Assembly: GCA_002412625.1 (NCBI GenBank)
Contig: DHVK01000017.1
Location: forward strand, 1 to 64,000
Length of the DNA: 64,000 nucleotides
Direction: 5' to 3'
Source of the DNA: Cloacimonetes bacterium UBA5210
GTDB lineage: Bacteria > Cloacimonadota > Cloacimonadia > Cloacimonadales > Cloacimonadaceae
Below are positions 50,878 to 58,783 of the stretch, one piece after another. Both the position numbers and the translations under genes were made by a program. Within the stretch, counting starts at the first letter, position 1. Every line of letters begins with the position of its first letter. Under the pieces are notes generated by a model that did no database searches, was not told where the DNA came from, and saw nothing but the letters and a program-made list of their open reading frames with translations.

Positions 50878-51960
50878 ATGCTTTCTATCATGATACGCAT
50901 CATCGGATATTGGCTGGCCAGATATATCGGCCTCCCCAGGATTCTGCCCATGAACTACACCGTGAGCCTGCTTTATTCCTGCAATTCGCGGTGCAACACC
51001 TGCAGAATCTGGAAGAAGAAGGCCGATAACCTCAGCCCGGAGGAATATGCAAAGATATTCCGCAGCGTAGGCAAAAGTCCTTATTGGATCACTTTCAGCG
51101 GGGGAGAGCCCTTTTTGCGCAGCGATATCACAGAAGTGGTGTCCGCCATTTACAAGATATCCAGACCCCGGATCATCAACATCCCCACAAATGGGCTGCT
51201 GGTAAGCACTATCGTGGAAAAGGTAGAAGCCATCGCTTTGGCTTGCCCCAAAGCCCAGATCATCATCAATGTTTCCATCGACGGCATCGAAGCGCAGCAC
51301 GACGAGATTCGCAACGTGCCCGGGAATTATAAAAAAGCGATCTCCACCTTCACTCAATTGAAAGCGCTGAGAATGCCGAATCTCCAGGTTGGGATTCATA
51401 CCGTGATCTCCCGCTTCAACGTGGAGAGCTTTTACTCTGTGGCAAACGAACTACTGCGCCTGCAACCGGATAGCTACATCACCGAAATCGCCGAAGAGCG
51501 CGTGGAATTGGATACCATGGGGCTGGATATCACTCCCGGCAAGGTGGCCTACAAATCCGCCATCGACTACCTCATCCACCGCATCAAGAATGAAAAGTAC
51601 AAAGGCATGAGCAAGATCACCATGGCCTTCCGCATCGAATACTACAACCTCGTGAAAGAGATCATGCGCGACGAAAAGCAAGTAATTCCCTGTTACTCCG
51701 GCCTCGCTTCTTGCCAGATCTCTCCGGATGGCGATGTCTGGAGCTGCTGCATCAAAGCCAAATCCCTGGGCAACCTGCGTGAAAACGGCTACAAGTTCCG
51801 GAAGATATGGTTTTCCTCAAAGGCCAAAACAGAGCGCAAAAGCATTCATCACAAAGAGTGCTGGTGCCCGCTGGCAAACGCTTCTTACACCAATATGCTG
51901 ATGAACATCCCCACCCTGATGCGCGTCAGCTATCGCAGTTTCATCAAGTGGTGGAGTTAA
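50878..51960 (+). CDS. Radical SAM protein with SPASM-like C-terminus
   Basis: The 360-aa protein has the radical SAM motif C35-X3-C39-X2-C42 (CNSRCNTC), SGGEPFLR for SAM amino-group binding and a Cys-rich C-terminal part (CYSGLASCQISPDGDVWSCC, then CWCPLANASY) like SPASM auxiliary-cluster domains. An N-terminal amphipathic helix (MLSIMIRIIGYWLARYIGLP) may attach it to the membrane. SPASM enzymes modify peptides, sugars or lipids. With no peptide precursor gene visible and a glycosyltransferase next door, a glycan or lipid substrate is my guess. It is nine bases after the GT2 gene. Confidence 0.85.
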   Translation: MLSIMIRIIGYWLARYIGLPRILPMNYTVSLLYSCNSRCNTCRIWKKKADNLSPEEYAKIFRSVGKSPYWITFSGGEPFLRSDITEVVSAIYKISRPRIINIPTNGLLVSTIVEKVEAIALACPKAQIIINVSIDGIEAQHDEIRNVPGNYKKAISTFTQLKALRMPNLQVGIHTVISRFNVESFYSVANELLRLQPDSYITEIAEERVELDTMGLDITPGKVAYKSAIDYLIHRIKNEKYKGMSKITMAFRIEYYNLVKEIMRDEKQVIPCYSGLASCQISPDGDVWSCCIKAKSLGNLRENGYKFRKIWFSSKAKTERKSIHHKECWCPLANASYTNMLMNIPTLMRVSYRSFIKWWS

Positions 51961-51961
51961 G

Positions 51962-53371
51962 ATGATCGCGATTCAGGGCCTGCACGACAACCCGCCATAT
52001 ACCTTTGTAGAAAAGAACCTCAGCCAGGATGGCCGCTTTGGATGGATCCTGGCGATGTGGCACCCTGAAGAGAATCTGCACCTGGATGAAATGGCTGCCG
52101 AGCTGCGGCTGGCAGTGCGCAACTCCGTTGTGGGCAGCATCAGCAAAGCGGAAGTGGAAAAGTGGCTGAAAGCCTTTATGAATGAGCTCCACTGGAAACT
52201 GCACGCCATGCTGCGCAAGAGCCAGCTTATGGAGAAGGGGCTTTCCGTATTCTTTGCCGTGGTGTATGACCACGAGCTTTTCTTTGTTCAGTTTGGCCGG
52301 ATTTTCTGCGGGCTCTCGGACGGCAAGAAACTGCGCTCGATCGGAGTGGACTATCGGCATCATCAGATGCAAACCCTGGAAAAGCTGAATCTCCTGGGTT
52401 TCTCGGATCGTGATATCGCGGTGAAGGTAAACCGGGTTTTCATCGGAGAAAACCAGCGCTTCCTGGCGCTTAGCGGCAATCTGTGCGCCAAAGTCTTTGA
52501 AACTTACAGCGATCCGGCAAGTCTGGATCACTACGTGGAGTCCTTTGCCACGTCGGCAAACCCCCTGTGGATCATCATCGATGGTCGCTCACGCTTGATC
52601 AAACCGCGCCGCAGGAAGCTGAACCGATTGCAGATCAGCACCGGCATCATTATCCTGCTAACCCTGGTGGCGACCGCTTACATGCTGTTTGGCAACAGGT
52701 TTCTGGATCAGCTGTTGCACCGCACCAGAATCAACGTGAAGCGCAACGCCACGCTCCGCCTGGATCAGATCCCCAATACAATCGTGGTGGATACCCAGAA
52801 CCTGCTCAAGTATCTGGAGCGCATCGTAAACTTGCCGGCGCGCAACATCGAGCTGGATATATTGTGGAGCGCGACCCTGCCCTATCAGGTTACCAGTGCC
52901 CCGGTCTTTAGCATGGACACAATCTATCTCGCGGCAGATAACAACCTGATCGCCTTTGAAAAGAAAAACCGGGAGCTGATCTGGAAGAAATCCTTTGAGC
53001 ACCGCATAAACTCCTTGTTTGTAAGCGATAATATCCTGATGGTCTGCTTGGACGGGGATACTGCTTTTGGCTTCAAAGAAGACGGCTCGCAGATCTGGCA
53101 ACTGGATATCAGCAGCCCGATTACAGACCTTGGCTATCTGGAGCCCAGCCGCATCGCTCCCGAAGACGACCCCCGATTGGACAAATCCATTACCATCGTG
53201 CCCTCCTCCAAGATCATCAACGTGATCGATGCTCACCGGGGGGAAACCCTGTCCACCATCACGTTCAAAGAAGATATCTTCAGCCTTTCCGCCTATGATA
53301 GCTATGCCAATTGCTTCTACGCCATCGTGGGTGACGGGATCATCAGCATCGGACTCAAGATAGCGAATTGA
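51962..53371 (+). CDS. Membrane protein with cytoplasmic N-domain and PQQ-like beta-propeller
   Basis: The 469-aa protein has a soluble N-terminal domain (about 1-215), one transmembrane helix (about 224-244, preceded by RLIKPRRRKLNR) and an extracytoplasmic part. From about 285 the latter shows PQQ/WD-like repeats (LWSATLPYQVTSAPVFSMDTI, LIAFEKKNRELIWKKSF, AFGFKEDGSQIWQLDISSPI). The N-domain pattern (GLSVFFAVVYDHELFFVQFG) faintly recalls PP2C-type phosphatases, but without the metal-binding Asp set. Function unknown. The start is one base after the radical SAM stop. Confidence 0.75.
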   Translation: MIAIQGLHDNPPYTFVEKNLSQDGRFGWILAMWHPEENLHLDEMAAELRLAVRNSVVGSISKAEVEKWLKAFMNELHWKLHAMLRKSQLMEKGLSVFFAVVYDHELFFVQFGRIFCGLSDGKKLRSIGVDYRHHQMQTLEKLNLLGFSDRDIAVKVNRVFIGENQRFLALSGNLCAKVFETYSDPASLDHYVESFATSANPLWIIIDGRSRLIKPRRRKLNRLQISTGIIILLTLVATAYMLFGNRFLDQLLHRTRINVKRNATLRLDQIPNTIVVDTQNLLKYLERIVNLPARNIELDILWSATLPYQVTSAPVFSMDTIYLAADNNLIAFEKKNRELIWKKSFEHRINSLFVSDNILMVCLDGDTAFGFKEDGSQIWQLDISSPITDLGYLEPSRIAPEDDPRLDKSITIVPSSKIINVIDAHRGETLSTITFKEDIFSLSAYDSYANCFYAIVGDGIISIGLKIAN

Positions 53372-54060
53372 TGAATATGATGAAATACTTCAGCCTCTCC
53401 ACAGCCCTTGTCCTGATCCTGGCCCTGCTCCTCAGCTCGATCAACGCGGTGGTGGAAAACCCCGTCCGAACCGGCTTTGCCCGCTTGCAATATGATGGAG
53501 GCGGGGATTGGTACAATGACCCTGAAGTGCTGCCAAACCTTGCCAAATATGTCAATCAAGTGCTTGGTTCTTTCATTCCGACCGACCAAACCGTGGTGAA
53601 AGCCAGCGATAGCAGACTCTTTGATTTTCCCTTTGTGTTCCTCACCGGACACGGTAACATACGCTTTTCCGAGGCAGAAGTAAGTGCTTTAAGAACCTGG
53701 ATGCTACGGGGTGGATTTCTCTATGCCGACGACGATTATGGCATGGACGAAAGCTTTCGCCGCGAGATCAAGCGCGTCTTCCCGGAGCGGGAACTGGTCG
53801 AACTTGATGCTATGCATCCGCTGTTCACCTCATATTACGATTTTTCTTCCGGCCTACCCAAGATTCATGAGCATGACGGCAAAGCTCCCCAGGCCTTCGC
53901 CTTGTTCGACGACAACGGCCGCATGATGATGCTCTATACCTACGAAACCAATATCAGCGACGGCTGGGCAGATCCTGATACCCACGGCAACCCTCCGGAG
54001 CTGCGCGAGATTGCCCTTTCCTTCGGCTTGAATATCGTGCATTATATCATGGCGAAGTAA
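53371..54060 (+). CDS. DUF4159 exported protein
   Basis: The 229-aa precursor has a signal peptide followed by the DUF4159 signature FARLQYDGGGDWYNDPEVLPNL (about 37-58). A glutamine-amidotransferase-like fold follows (FVFLTGHGNIRFSEAEVSALRTWMLRGGFLYADDDYG). The domain is common in Bacteroidetes and Planctomycetes, often near moxR/vWA genes, with no known activity. ATG 53371 overlaps the previous stop (TGATG). It sits between the PQQ-like protein and lpxH genes. Confidence 0.88.
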   Translation: MNMMKYFSLSTALVLILALLLSSINAVVENPVRTGFARLQYDGGGDWYNDPEVLPNLAKYVNQVLGSFIPTDQTVVKASDSRLFDFPFVFLTGHGNIRFSEAEVSALRTWMLRGGFLYADDDYGMDESFRREIKRVFPERELVELDAMHPLFTSYYDFSSGLPKIHEHDGKAPQAFALFDDNGRMMMLYTYETNISDGWADPDTHGNPPELREIALSFGLNIVHYIMAK

Positions 54061-54813
54061 ATGAAAATCTGCATTATCTCTGATCTTCATTACAAATACA
54101 GCAAGGCCAATGCCGAGGATCTGGAAAACAGCGCGATTGTGCTGGACTTTTTGGATAGCATCATCGGTAAATACGATCTCTTGATTTTGGCCGGCGACAT
54201 CTTTGATCTGTGGTTCGATTGGAATTTTACCATCATCAAACAGTATTTCCCTTTGTTAGTGAAGCTTTATGAGATTTCCCAGGCTTCCTGCCGCATTGTC
54301 CACATCAGTGGAAACCACGATTTCTGGTTTGGCAACTTCTTGCCGGATTACATCAATGTGGAATTGGTGGATGAAACATTCCTTCTGGAAGCTGACGGCA
54401 AGAAAATCCTCGTCTGCCATGGCGATACACACACCGTGAATGATATGCGTTACCAGTTGTTCCGGCGGATCATCCGCTTTCCCTTCACCAAGAAGGTGTT
54501 TAGTCTCTTGCACCCGGATTTGGCGCTGGGCTTGGGCAGCAAGCTTTCCCGCAGCAGCCGTGCCCGCAAAGACCCACCCCCGATCCGCAAGAAGAAGAAC
54601 CGCGGACTGCACGACTATGCGCGCGCCCAAATCCGCAGCGGTAAAGCAGACTATGTGATCATGGGGCACAGCCACTTTCCAGAGCTGATCCCGATGGAAG
54701 GCGGCAGCTATGCCAATTGCGGAGATTGGATTTCGCATCACAGCTTTGTAGAGATTGATTCCGGAGACATCCGGTTAATAAACTATAATATCAGAAAAGG
54801 AGACACAGCATGA
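54061..54813 (+). CDS. lpxH: LpxH-like UDP-2,3-diacylglucosamine hydrolase
   Basis: This metallophosphoesterase hydrolyses UDP-2,3-diacylglucosamine to lipid X and UMP, continuing lipid A synthesis from the lpxA/C/D genes at 39843-43040. The 250-aa protein has all metal motifs: D8-x-H10, AGDIFD (about 44-49), GNHDFW, CHGDTH and GHSHFP. Substrate is inferred from family and genome context. ATG follows the DUF4159 stop directly and the end overlaps the cyclophilin start. Confidence 0.88.
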   Translation: MKICIISDLHYKYSKANAEDLENSAIVLDFLDSIIGKYDLLILAGDIFDLWFDWNFTIIKQYFPLLVKLYEISQASCRIVHISGNHDFWFGNFLPDYINVELVDETFLLEADGKKILVCHGDTHTVNDMRYQLFRRIIRFPFTKKVFSLLHPDLALGLGSKLSRSSRARKDPPPIRKKKNRGLHDYARAQIRSGKADYVIMGHSHFPELIPMEGGSYANCGDWISHHSFVEIDSGDIRLINYNIRKGDTA

Positions 54814-55667
54814 AAATCAAGAAGAACTATCTTCCGCTGATCCTGATCCCTGCTATTCTGGTCTTGGGGCTTACCATGCTCTATACCCAGAATCGGACCC
54901 AAATCACACCTGCCAAGGAGGCACCAGTGAAAGAAACTGTTCAGAACACAGTTAAAACAGTAATAACAACATCTTATGGCGAGATAGAATTGGAGCTTTG
55001 GCCCGATCTGGCTCCCAAAACCGTGGAAAACTTCGTCAAGCTCAGCTCCGAAGGCTTTTACAATGGCACCTACTTCCACCGTGTAATCCCGGATTTCATG
55101 ATCCAGGGCGGCGATCCCAATACCAAAGACGACAACCGCATGAACGATGGCCAGGGCGGCCCCGGCTATATGTTTGAAGACGAAGCCTATGGCCCCGGTG
55201 AAGAAATCACCGGAAAAATCACTACCGACGAACAAGCAGAAGCCATCTGGAGCGAACTGATCGTACCCCATATGCAGAACAACCGCACTCCGAACGCGGA
55301 TATCGCAGCTGTGGTGAAAGAATGCCAGGCAGCACAGGGCTTTGAACCGCTCAAAAAGAATACTGCCGAATTTTACAAGAATCTTGTAAACTTCGAAGGC
55401 AAGCTGACCTCCAAAGTGCTGAGAGCTGAAGTGCTCTATGGCACCATCGCCATGGCAAACAGTGGTCCCAATACCAATGGCAGCCAATTCTTTATCGTTA
55501 CCAAAAAAGATGGCACTCCTTGGTTGAACGGAAAACACACCGTATTTGGCAAAGTTACTCGTGGCATGAACATCGTTCATACGATCGAAGCCCTGCCCCG
55601 CGATTCCCGCGATAACCCTCTGGCAGAAAACCAGGCCTTCATCAACGGAGTATCCTTCCCCAAATAG
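54810..55667 (+). CDS. Membrane-anchored cyclophilin peptidyl-prolyl isomerase with an insertion
   Basis: The 285-aa protein has an N-terminal anchor (about 7-25), a linker and a cyclophilin domain. Active-site features are present: FHRVIPDFMIQGGDP (Arg91, Gln99), NTNGSQFFI (about 221-229) and FGKVTRGM. The barrel is interrupted at about residues 131-209 by a hydrophilic helical insertion starting EEITGKITTDEQAEAIW, which ordinary bacterial cyclophilins lack. It probably assists folding of exported proteins in the periplasm. AAAGGAG precedes the ATG, which overlaps the lpxH stop. Its stop codon abuts a family-A element. Confidence 0.92.
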   Translation: MKIKKNYLPLILIPAILVLGLTMLYTQNRTQITPAKEAPVKETVQNTVKTVITTSYGEIELELWPDLAPKTVENFVKLSSEGFYNGTYFHRVIPDFMIQGGDPNTKDDNRMNDGQGGPGYMFEDEAYGPGEEITGKITTDEQAEAIWSELIVPHMQNNRTPNADIAAVVKECQAAQGFEPLKKNTAEFYKNLVNFEGKLTSKVLRAEVLYGTIAMANSGPNTNGSQFFIVTKKDGTPWLNGKHTVFGKVTRGMNIVHTIEALPRDSRDNPLAENQAFINGVSFPK

Positions 55668-55714
55668 TAGAAACGGCTTCCAGCCGTTTGTAAGCGACAC
55701 GATGTCGCTTCTAC
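55667..55714. repeat. Family-A three-way-junction element, copy 2
   Basis: Outer stem GTAGA/TCTAC encloses AACGGCT-TCC-AGCCGTT and AGCGACA-CGA-TGTCGCT with a short linker. It begins on the last base of the cyclophilin stop codon and ends 19 bases before the next gene's start, so it sits inside an apparent operon. Confidence 0.75.
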
Positions 55715-55733
55715 GAATAAAGGACAAAGCAAC

Positions 55734-56177
55734 ATGGCAAAAACCAACGAATCCGCCCTGCAACAAGAACTGCTGGCATGGATCCGGCAAAACCAATATG
55801 TGTATCTTGCCACCAGCGACAAAAACCAGGCACGAGTGCGCCCGGTGGTGCTTTTCTTGCATGAAGAACGCTATTTCTTTGCCACATTCTCAGGAGATTC
55901 CAAGGTTGCTCAGATCCAAAGTAATAAAAATGTGGAGATCTGCATTCCCCTGACCGAGGATGGTCAAACCGGATACATTCGCCTCAGAGGATTTGCCTCC
56001 ATCGTAAATAATGCAGCGCTCAAGGCCGATGCCTCTGAGCGCTGCTTTTTCTTCGACCAATATTTCAGCGGCTACGATGATCCGGATTATACCCTCATTG
56101 AATTCGATCCGGATTATGCCGAATACCTCCGGCCCGGCGAAACATTCAGCCAGGGCTGCAACCTGAAACGCTACTGA
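55734..56177 (+). CDS. Pyridoxamine-phosphate-oxidase-like FMN-binding protein
   Basis: The 147-aa split-barrel protein starts with the PNPOx-like pattern ELLAWIRQNQYVYLATSDKNQARVRPVVLFL and continues RYFFATFSGDSKVAQIQSNKNVEICI. This is the flavin-reductase/general-stress-protein-26 type, not true PdxH. It probably binds FMN or F420-like cofactors; substrate unknown. AAAGGA precedes the ATG. Confidence 0.88.
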   Translation: MAKTNESALQQELLAWIRQNQYVYLATSDKNQARVRPVVLFLHEERYFFATFSGDSKVAQIQSNKNVEICIPLTEDGQTGYIRLRGFASIVNNAALKADASERCFFFDQYFSGYDDPDYTLIEFDPDYAEYLRPGETFSQGCNLKRY

Positions 56178-56187
56178 GGCTCCATTT

Positions 56188-56379
56188 ATGCAGAATATCT
56201 TTGAATACAAAGACGAGCATCTGGGCAAGAACTACATCGTAATCTCCAAGATTCGCGAACTCACCAAAGCCCTTGGGGAAATCGTGATCACCTTTGATAA
56301 CGGAGATAAACGCGTCATCAGCGTGGATAACCCGGATGAGACTCTGGCGTTGCTGCTAAAAGCCCTCCGCGAGAGCTAA
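56188..56379 (+). CDS. Small protein of unknown function
   Basis: A 63-aa acidic protein (it starts MQNIFEYKDEHLGKNYIVIS and ends LLLKALRES) with an apparent beta-alpha-beta pattern and no membrane segment. GAGG lies nine bases before the ATG, ten bases after the PNPOx-like gene, with coding-like codon choice. I do not recognise it. Confidence 0.6.
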   Translation: MQNIFEYKDEHLGKNYIVISKIRELTKALGEIVITFDNGDKRVISVDNPDETLALLLKALRES

Positions 56380-56392
56380 AAAAACTCCCCAT

Positions 56393-56440
56393 CTGGCCAC
56401 CTCACCATCTCCCTACCTGGCTATCTCACCATCTCCCCAC
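56393..56440. repeat. 24-bp tandem repeat, two units plus a partial
   Basis: CTGGCCACCTCACCATCTCCCTAC is followed directly by CTGGCTATCTCACCATCTCCCCAC (21 of 24 identical); a third unit decays within 56441-56456. It lies in the gap between the converging small gene and ppnP. Confidence 0.75.
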
Positions 56441-56462
56441 CACGCCATCTCCCCCCAAGCCC

Positions 56463-56744
56463 CTACTCGTAGCGGCAAAGGTATGCGGTTTGTTCTTCCA
56501 CTTTAAGCTGAAATTTCTCATTCGCGGGAACAATAAAGGTCTCGTTTTGGCAATATTTCTTCCACTCGGTAGCGCCAGGTAGCTTCACGATCAAGCAACC
56601 GGATACCACGGTCATATATTCCACGGTGCTGGTACCGAATTCATATTCGCCAATATCCATCACGCCGACGGTGGATTTGCCCAGAGTATTGGCAAGAGCG
56701 ATTGATTTTACTTTGCCATCGAAGTATTCGTTTGTGTTCAGCAT
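56463..56744 (-). CDS. ppnP: Pyrimidine/purine nucleoside phosphorylase PpnP
   Basis: The 93-aa single-cupin enzyme (formerly DUF1255/YaiE) phosphorolyses a broad range of nucleosides. It shows the family pattern NEYFDGKVKSIAL, STVGVMDIGEYEFGTSTVEYMTVVSG and FIVPANEKFQLKV. AAGGAGAAAGAC precedes the ATG. It is a single minus-strand gene facing the end of the long plus-strand block. Confidence 0.92.
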   Translation of the reverse strand: MLNTNEYFDGKVKSIALANTLGKSTVGVMDIGEYEFGTSTVEYMTVVSGCLIVKLPGATEWKKYCQNETFIVPANEKFQLKVEEQTAYLCRYE

Positions 56745-56847
56745 GTCTTTCTCCTTAGACTATTTCTTATAGAACCAGCTTCCCGATCACTTGTTTTTTG
56801 GTCAAGAGGAATCCTGCTCCGTGTTAGCAGAAGGTAAAAACGGCAGA

Positions 56848-56895
56848 GTGGAGACGGCTTCCAGCCGTTTGCAAGCGCCAGGATGTCACTTCTAC
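56848..56895. repeat. Family-A three-way-junction element, copy 3
   Basis: GTGGAG/CTTCTAC outer stem (with G.U pairs), a perfect ACGGCT-TCC-AGCCGT arm and a decayed second arm (two mismatches). Arm 1 is the same sequence as in copy 2. It lies between ppnP and the next secreted-protein gene. Confidence 0.65.
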
Positions 56896-56950
56896 TATGC
56901 TCCAAAGTATCCGCCGCTCTTTCCCGGATGGATGAAGCTGGTTCTATCCG

Positions 56951-57008
56951 GATATCAAGCCCTTATTGTGCTGTGCTCATACGATGATAACGGGATGATA
57001 TCAGCTTG
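56951..57008 (+). repeat. Family-C 58-bp intergenic repeat, copy 5
   Basis: GATATCAAGC, middle GTGCTCA, TACGATGATAAC and right box ATATCAGCTTGA. It ends 54 bases before a TTGACA (57063-57068) that may serve the gene at 57221. The whole 476-base gap 56745-57220 contains only this, the family-A copy and an in-frame open stretch (57011-57220) without a ribosome site. Confidence 0.6.
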
Positions 57009-57220
57009 AAATGAGCTTAGAAAAGCTGGAGACCGAATGGGAATCTAAAACAAACAAGAACCTTGACAATATCTTTGATCTTGCAACGATGTCCATAAAG
57101 GTCTTTGATGCTCGGCAGAAGTTCATGAAGACATGCCCTTTGGTAGCTGAGCTTACTTCATCGTTTACAGATAGACTAGAGTGTGTCTCTCTGGATAAAG
57201 AAACTAATTGGGAGGAAACC

Positions 57221-58693
57221 GTGAACACATCATTTCGAGTGTTACTTACCATGCTTACCCTGGCCATCTGCAGCACAGTGTTTGCCCAAAGCGGATATGT
57301 CTATTCTGAATATTTTGAAGATTGCGCGATATCATCAAGGTCCATCTTTGTATGCTCCGATAACTGCGTGGTTGTTCTGGGAAACTTAGATTACAATTAC
57401 GGGCCACATACACAGTATCTAAGCATTACCAAACTTGATCCTTCCGGTAATCTACTCTGGCGACATTTGATGGGAGGAGATACTATTTTTCTCACAATTG
57501 CTGGAGTTGATATTGATGAAAACGATGCCGTTACCTTTATTACTGCTGCCATAACGGCTCTCCTTGGAGACTGGTATATCAATCTTTGGTCGATTGATAG
57601 TAGTGGAAATTTTACACTAATCTCTGAAGAGTATAGCATACCCAATCCTAAACGAGCGCATTTCAATAAAGCTCTACGAGCGCCCAATAATGAGATAGTT
57701 GCGGTGGGCAAAACCTTGCGCTATATTGATGAGTCAATGGCTTGCTTCTACCGCTTTTCAGCTACGGGTGATACACTTGCCACTGCTTATTACCCATTGG
57801 ATGCCAGCAGCCCCTACCAGGAACGGGGAGCGGAAGCCTATGATCTGGCACTCATGGACAATGGCAATGTACTCATTACCTGTCAATTGAGCATTGGTAC
57901 AGCCTCAATTCTGGAGGTTGATCCTATGGGCAACATCGTCAACCGCATTGATATACCTGGATTATTCTGGGCGTATCGCACAGGTTTAACCATAGCTCTC
58001 AACCCTGAAGATGACAGCTATCTTATAGTCGGCTCTTTCGAAGCATTCCCCGATACACATATTATGGCTTATCGCTTACAAATCAATGAGCTAACATACA
58101 TGTTTGATGTAGACCACACAGTTGTAAAATGGGTGCATTCCACTTTGGTACATGAAGATGGGATATTTATATGTGGCTTATCGTCGGCTTGGGATGCAAC
58201 TCTTGCCAACCTCACAGGAGGTGGAGAATTGAACTGGACATGGCAACAGGAGGGGGAAAACCTTAGCAATTACCATTCTGCAGGTATCGGCATGGCATCC
58301 ACAGCTCTGCTTGCCATGGACAGCGAAGGTTGCGTGTACTGGGCTTGGGGTAATGGAAGAACCCAGCTAATCACCAAGCTCCTGCCCAATGGTCAGGTGC
58401 CGGTGGCTGACGAAGTTCAAAGCCCGATGATAAACGAAATCTCGGCTTATCCGAACCCCATGAAAGATGAAATAAGGATCAAGATCAAACAGGAGAACTC
58501 ATTACCTATCCAAGGTAACAGCATCGATATCTTCAATATCAAGGGTCAGTTAATCCGTTCTCTGGAGCTGACCAAAGGTGAAACTGTCTGGGACGGCAAA
58601 GACAGCGAAGGGAAGCCAAGCCCCAAAGGTATCTATCTCCTTCGCGGTAGTGGCGCGTCCAGGCAGCTAAGAAAAATTGTAAAGAACAGATAG
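57221..58693 (+). CDS. Secreted protein with C-terminal sorting-type domain
   Basis: The 490-aa precursor begins at GTG 57221 (GGGAGGAAACC just upstream) with signal peptide VNTSFRVLLTMLTLAICSTVFAQ. The body has repeated 'xLDPSGNLLW'-like strands (SITKLDPSGNLLWRH, SIDSSGNFTLI, EVDPMGNIVN), suggesting a beta-propeller. The last 85 residues (ISAYPNPMKDEIRIKI, IDIFNIKGQLIRSLEL, GIYLLRGSGASRQLRKIV) form the FlgD/Por-type C-terminal domain used for surface targeting in FCB bacteria. The DNA is visibly more AT-rich in codon third positions than neighbouring genes, which may indicate low expression or acquisition. Ligand and role unknown. Confidence 0.82.
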   Translation: MNTSFRVLLTMLTLAICSTVFAQSGYVYSEYFEDCAISSRSIFVCSDNCVVVLGNLDYNYGPHTQYLSITKLDPSGNLLWRHLMGGDTIFLTIAGVDIDENDAVTFITAAITALLGDWYINLWSIDSSGNFTLISEEYSIPNPKRAHFNKALRAPNNEIVAVGKTLRYIDESMACFYRFSATGDTLATAYYPLDASSPYQERGAEAYDLALMDNGNVLITCQLSIGTASILEVDPMGNIVNRIDIPGLFWAYRTGLTIALNPEDDSYLIVGSFEAFPDTHIMAYRLQINELTYMFDVDHTVVKWVHSTLVHEDGIFICGLSSAWDATLANLTGGGELNWTWQQEGENLSNYHSAGIGMASTALLAMDSEGCVYWAWGNGRTQLITKLLPNGQVPVADEVQSPMINEISAYPNPMKDEIRIKIKQENSLPIQGNSIDIFNIKGQLIRSLELTKGETVWDGKDSEGKPSPKGIYLLRGSGASRQLRKIVKNR

Positions 58694-58712
58694 CCTTTTC
58701 ATGTGATAAAGA

Positions 58713-58738
58713 ACGAGGCACCCCGGGGGGTACCTCGT
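58713..58738. terminator. Bidirectional terminator-like hairpin between convergent genes
   Basis: ACGAGG-C-ACC, loop, GGT-A-CCTCGT gives a nine-pair stem with one C-A mismatch, with no long T-run on either side. It sits midway between the convergent stops at 58693 and 58784. Confidence 0.6.
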
Positions 58739-58783
58739 AATGTGCGATAACAGTTTACGAATTAGAGGGTTTTCAGAGTATCG

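Noticed and set aside
56393..56456. Possible short CRISPR array
   Set aside because: The repeats are directly adjacent with no spacers, and no cas gene is in the window.
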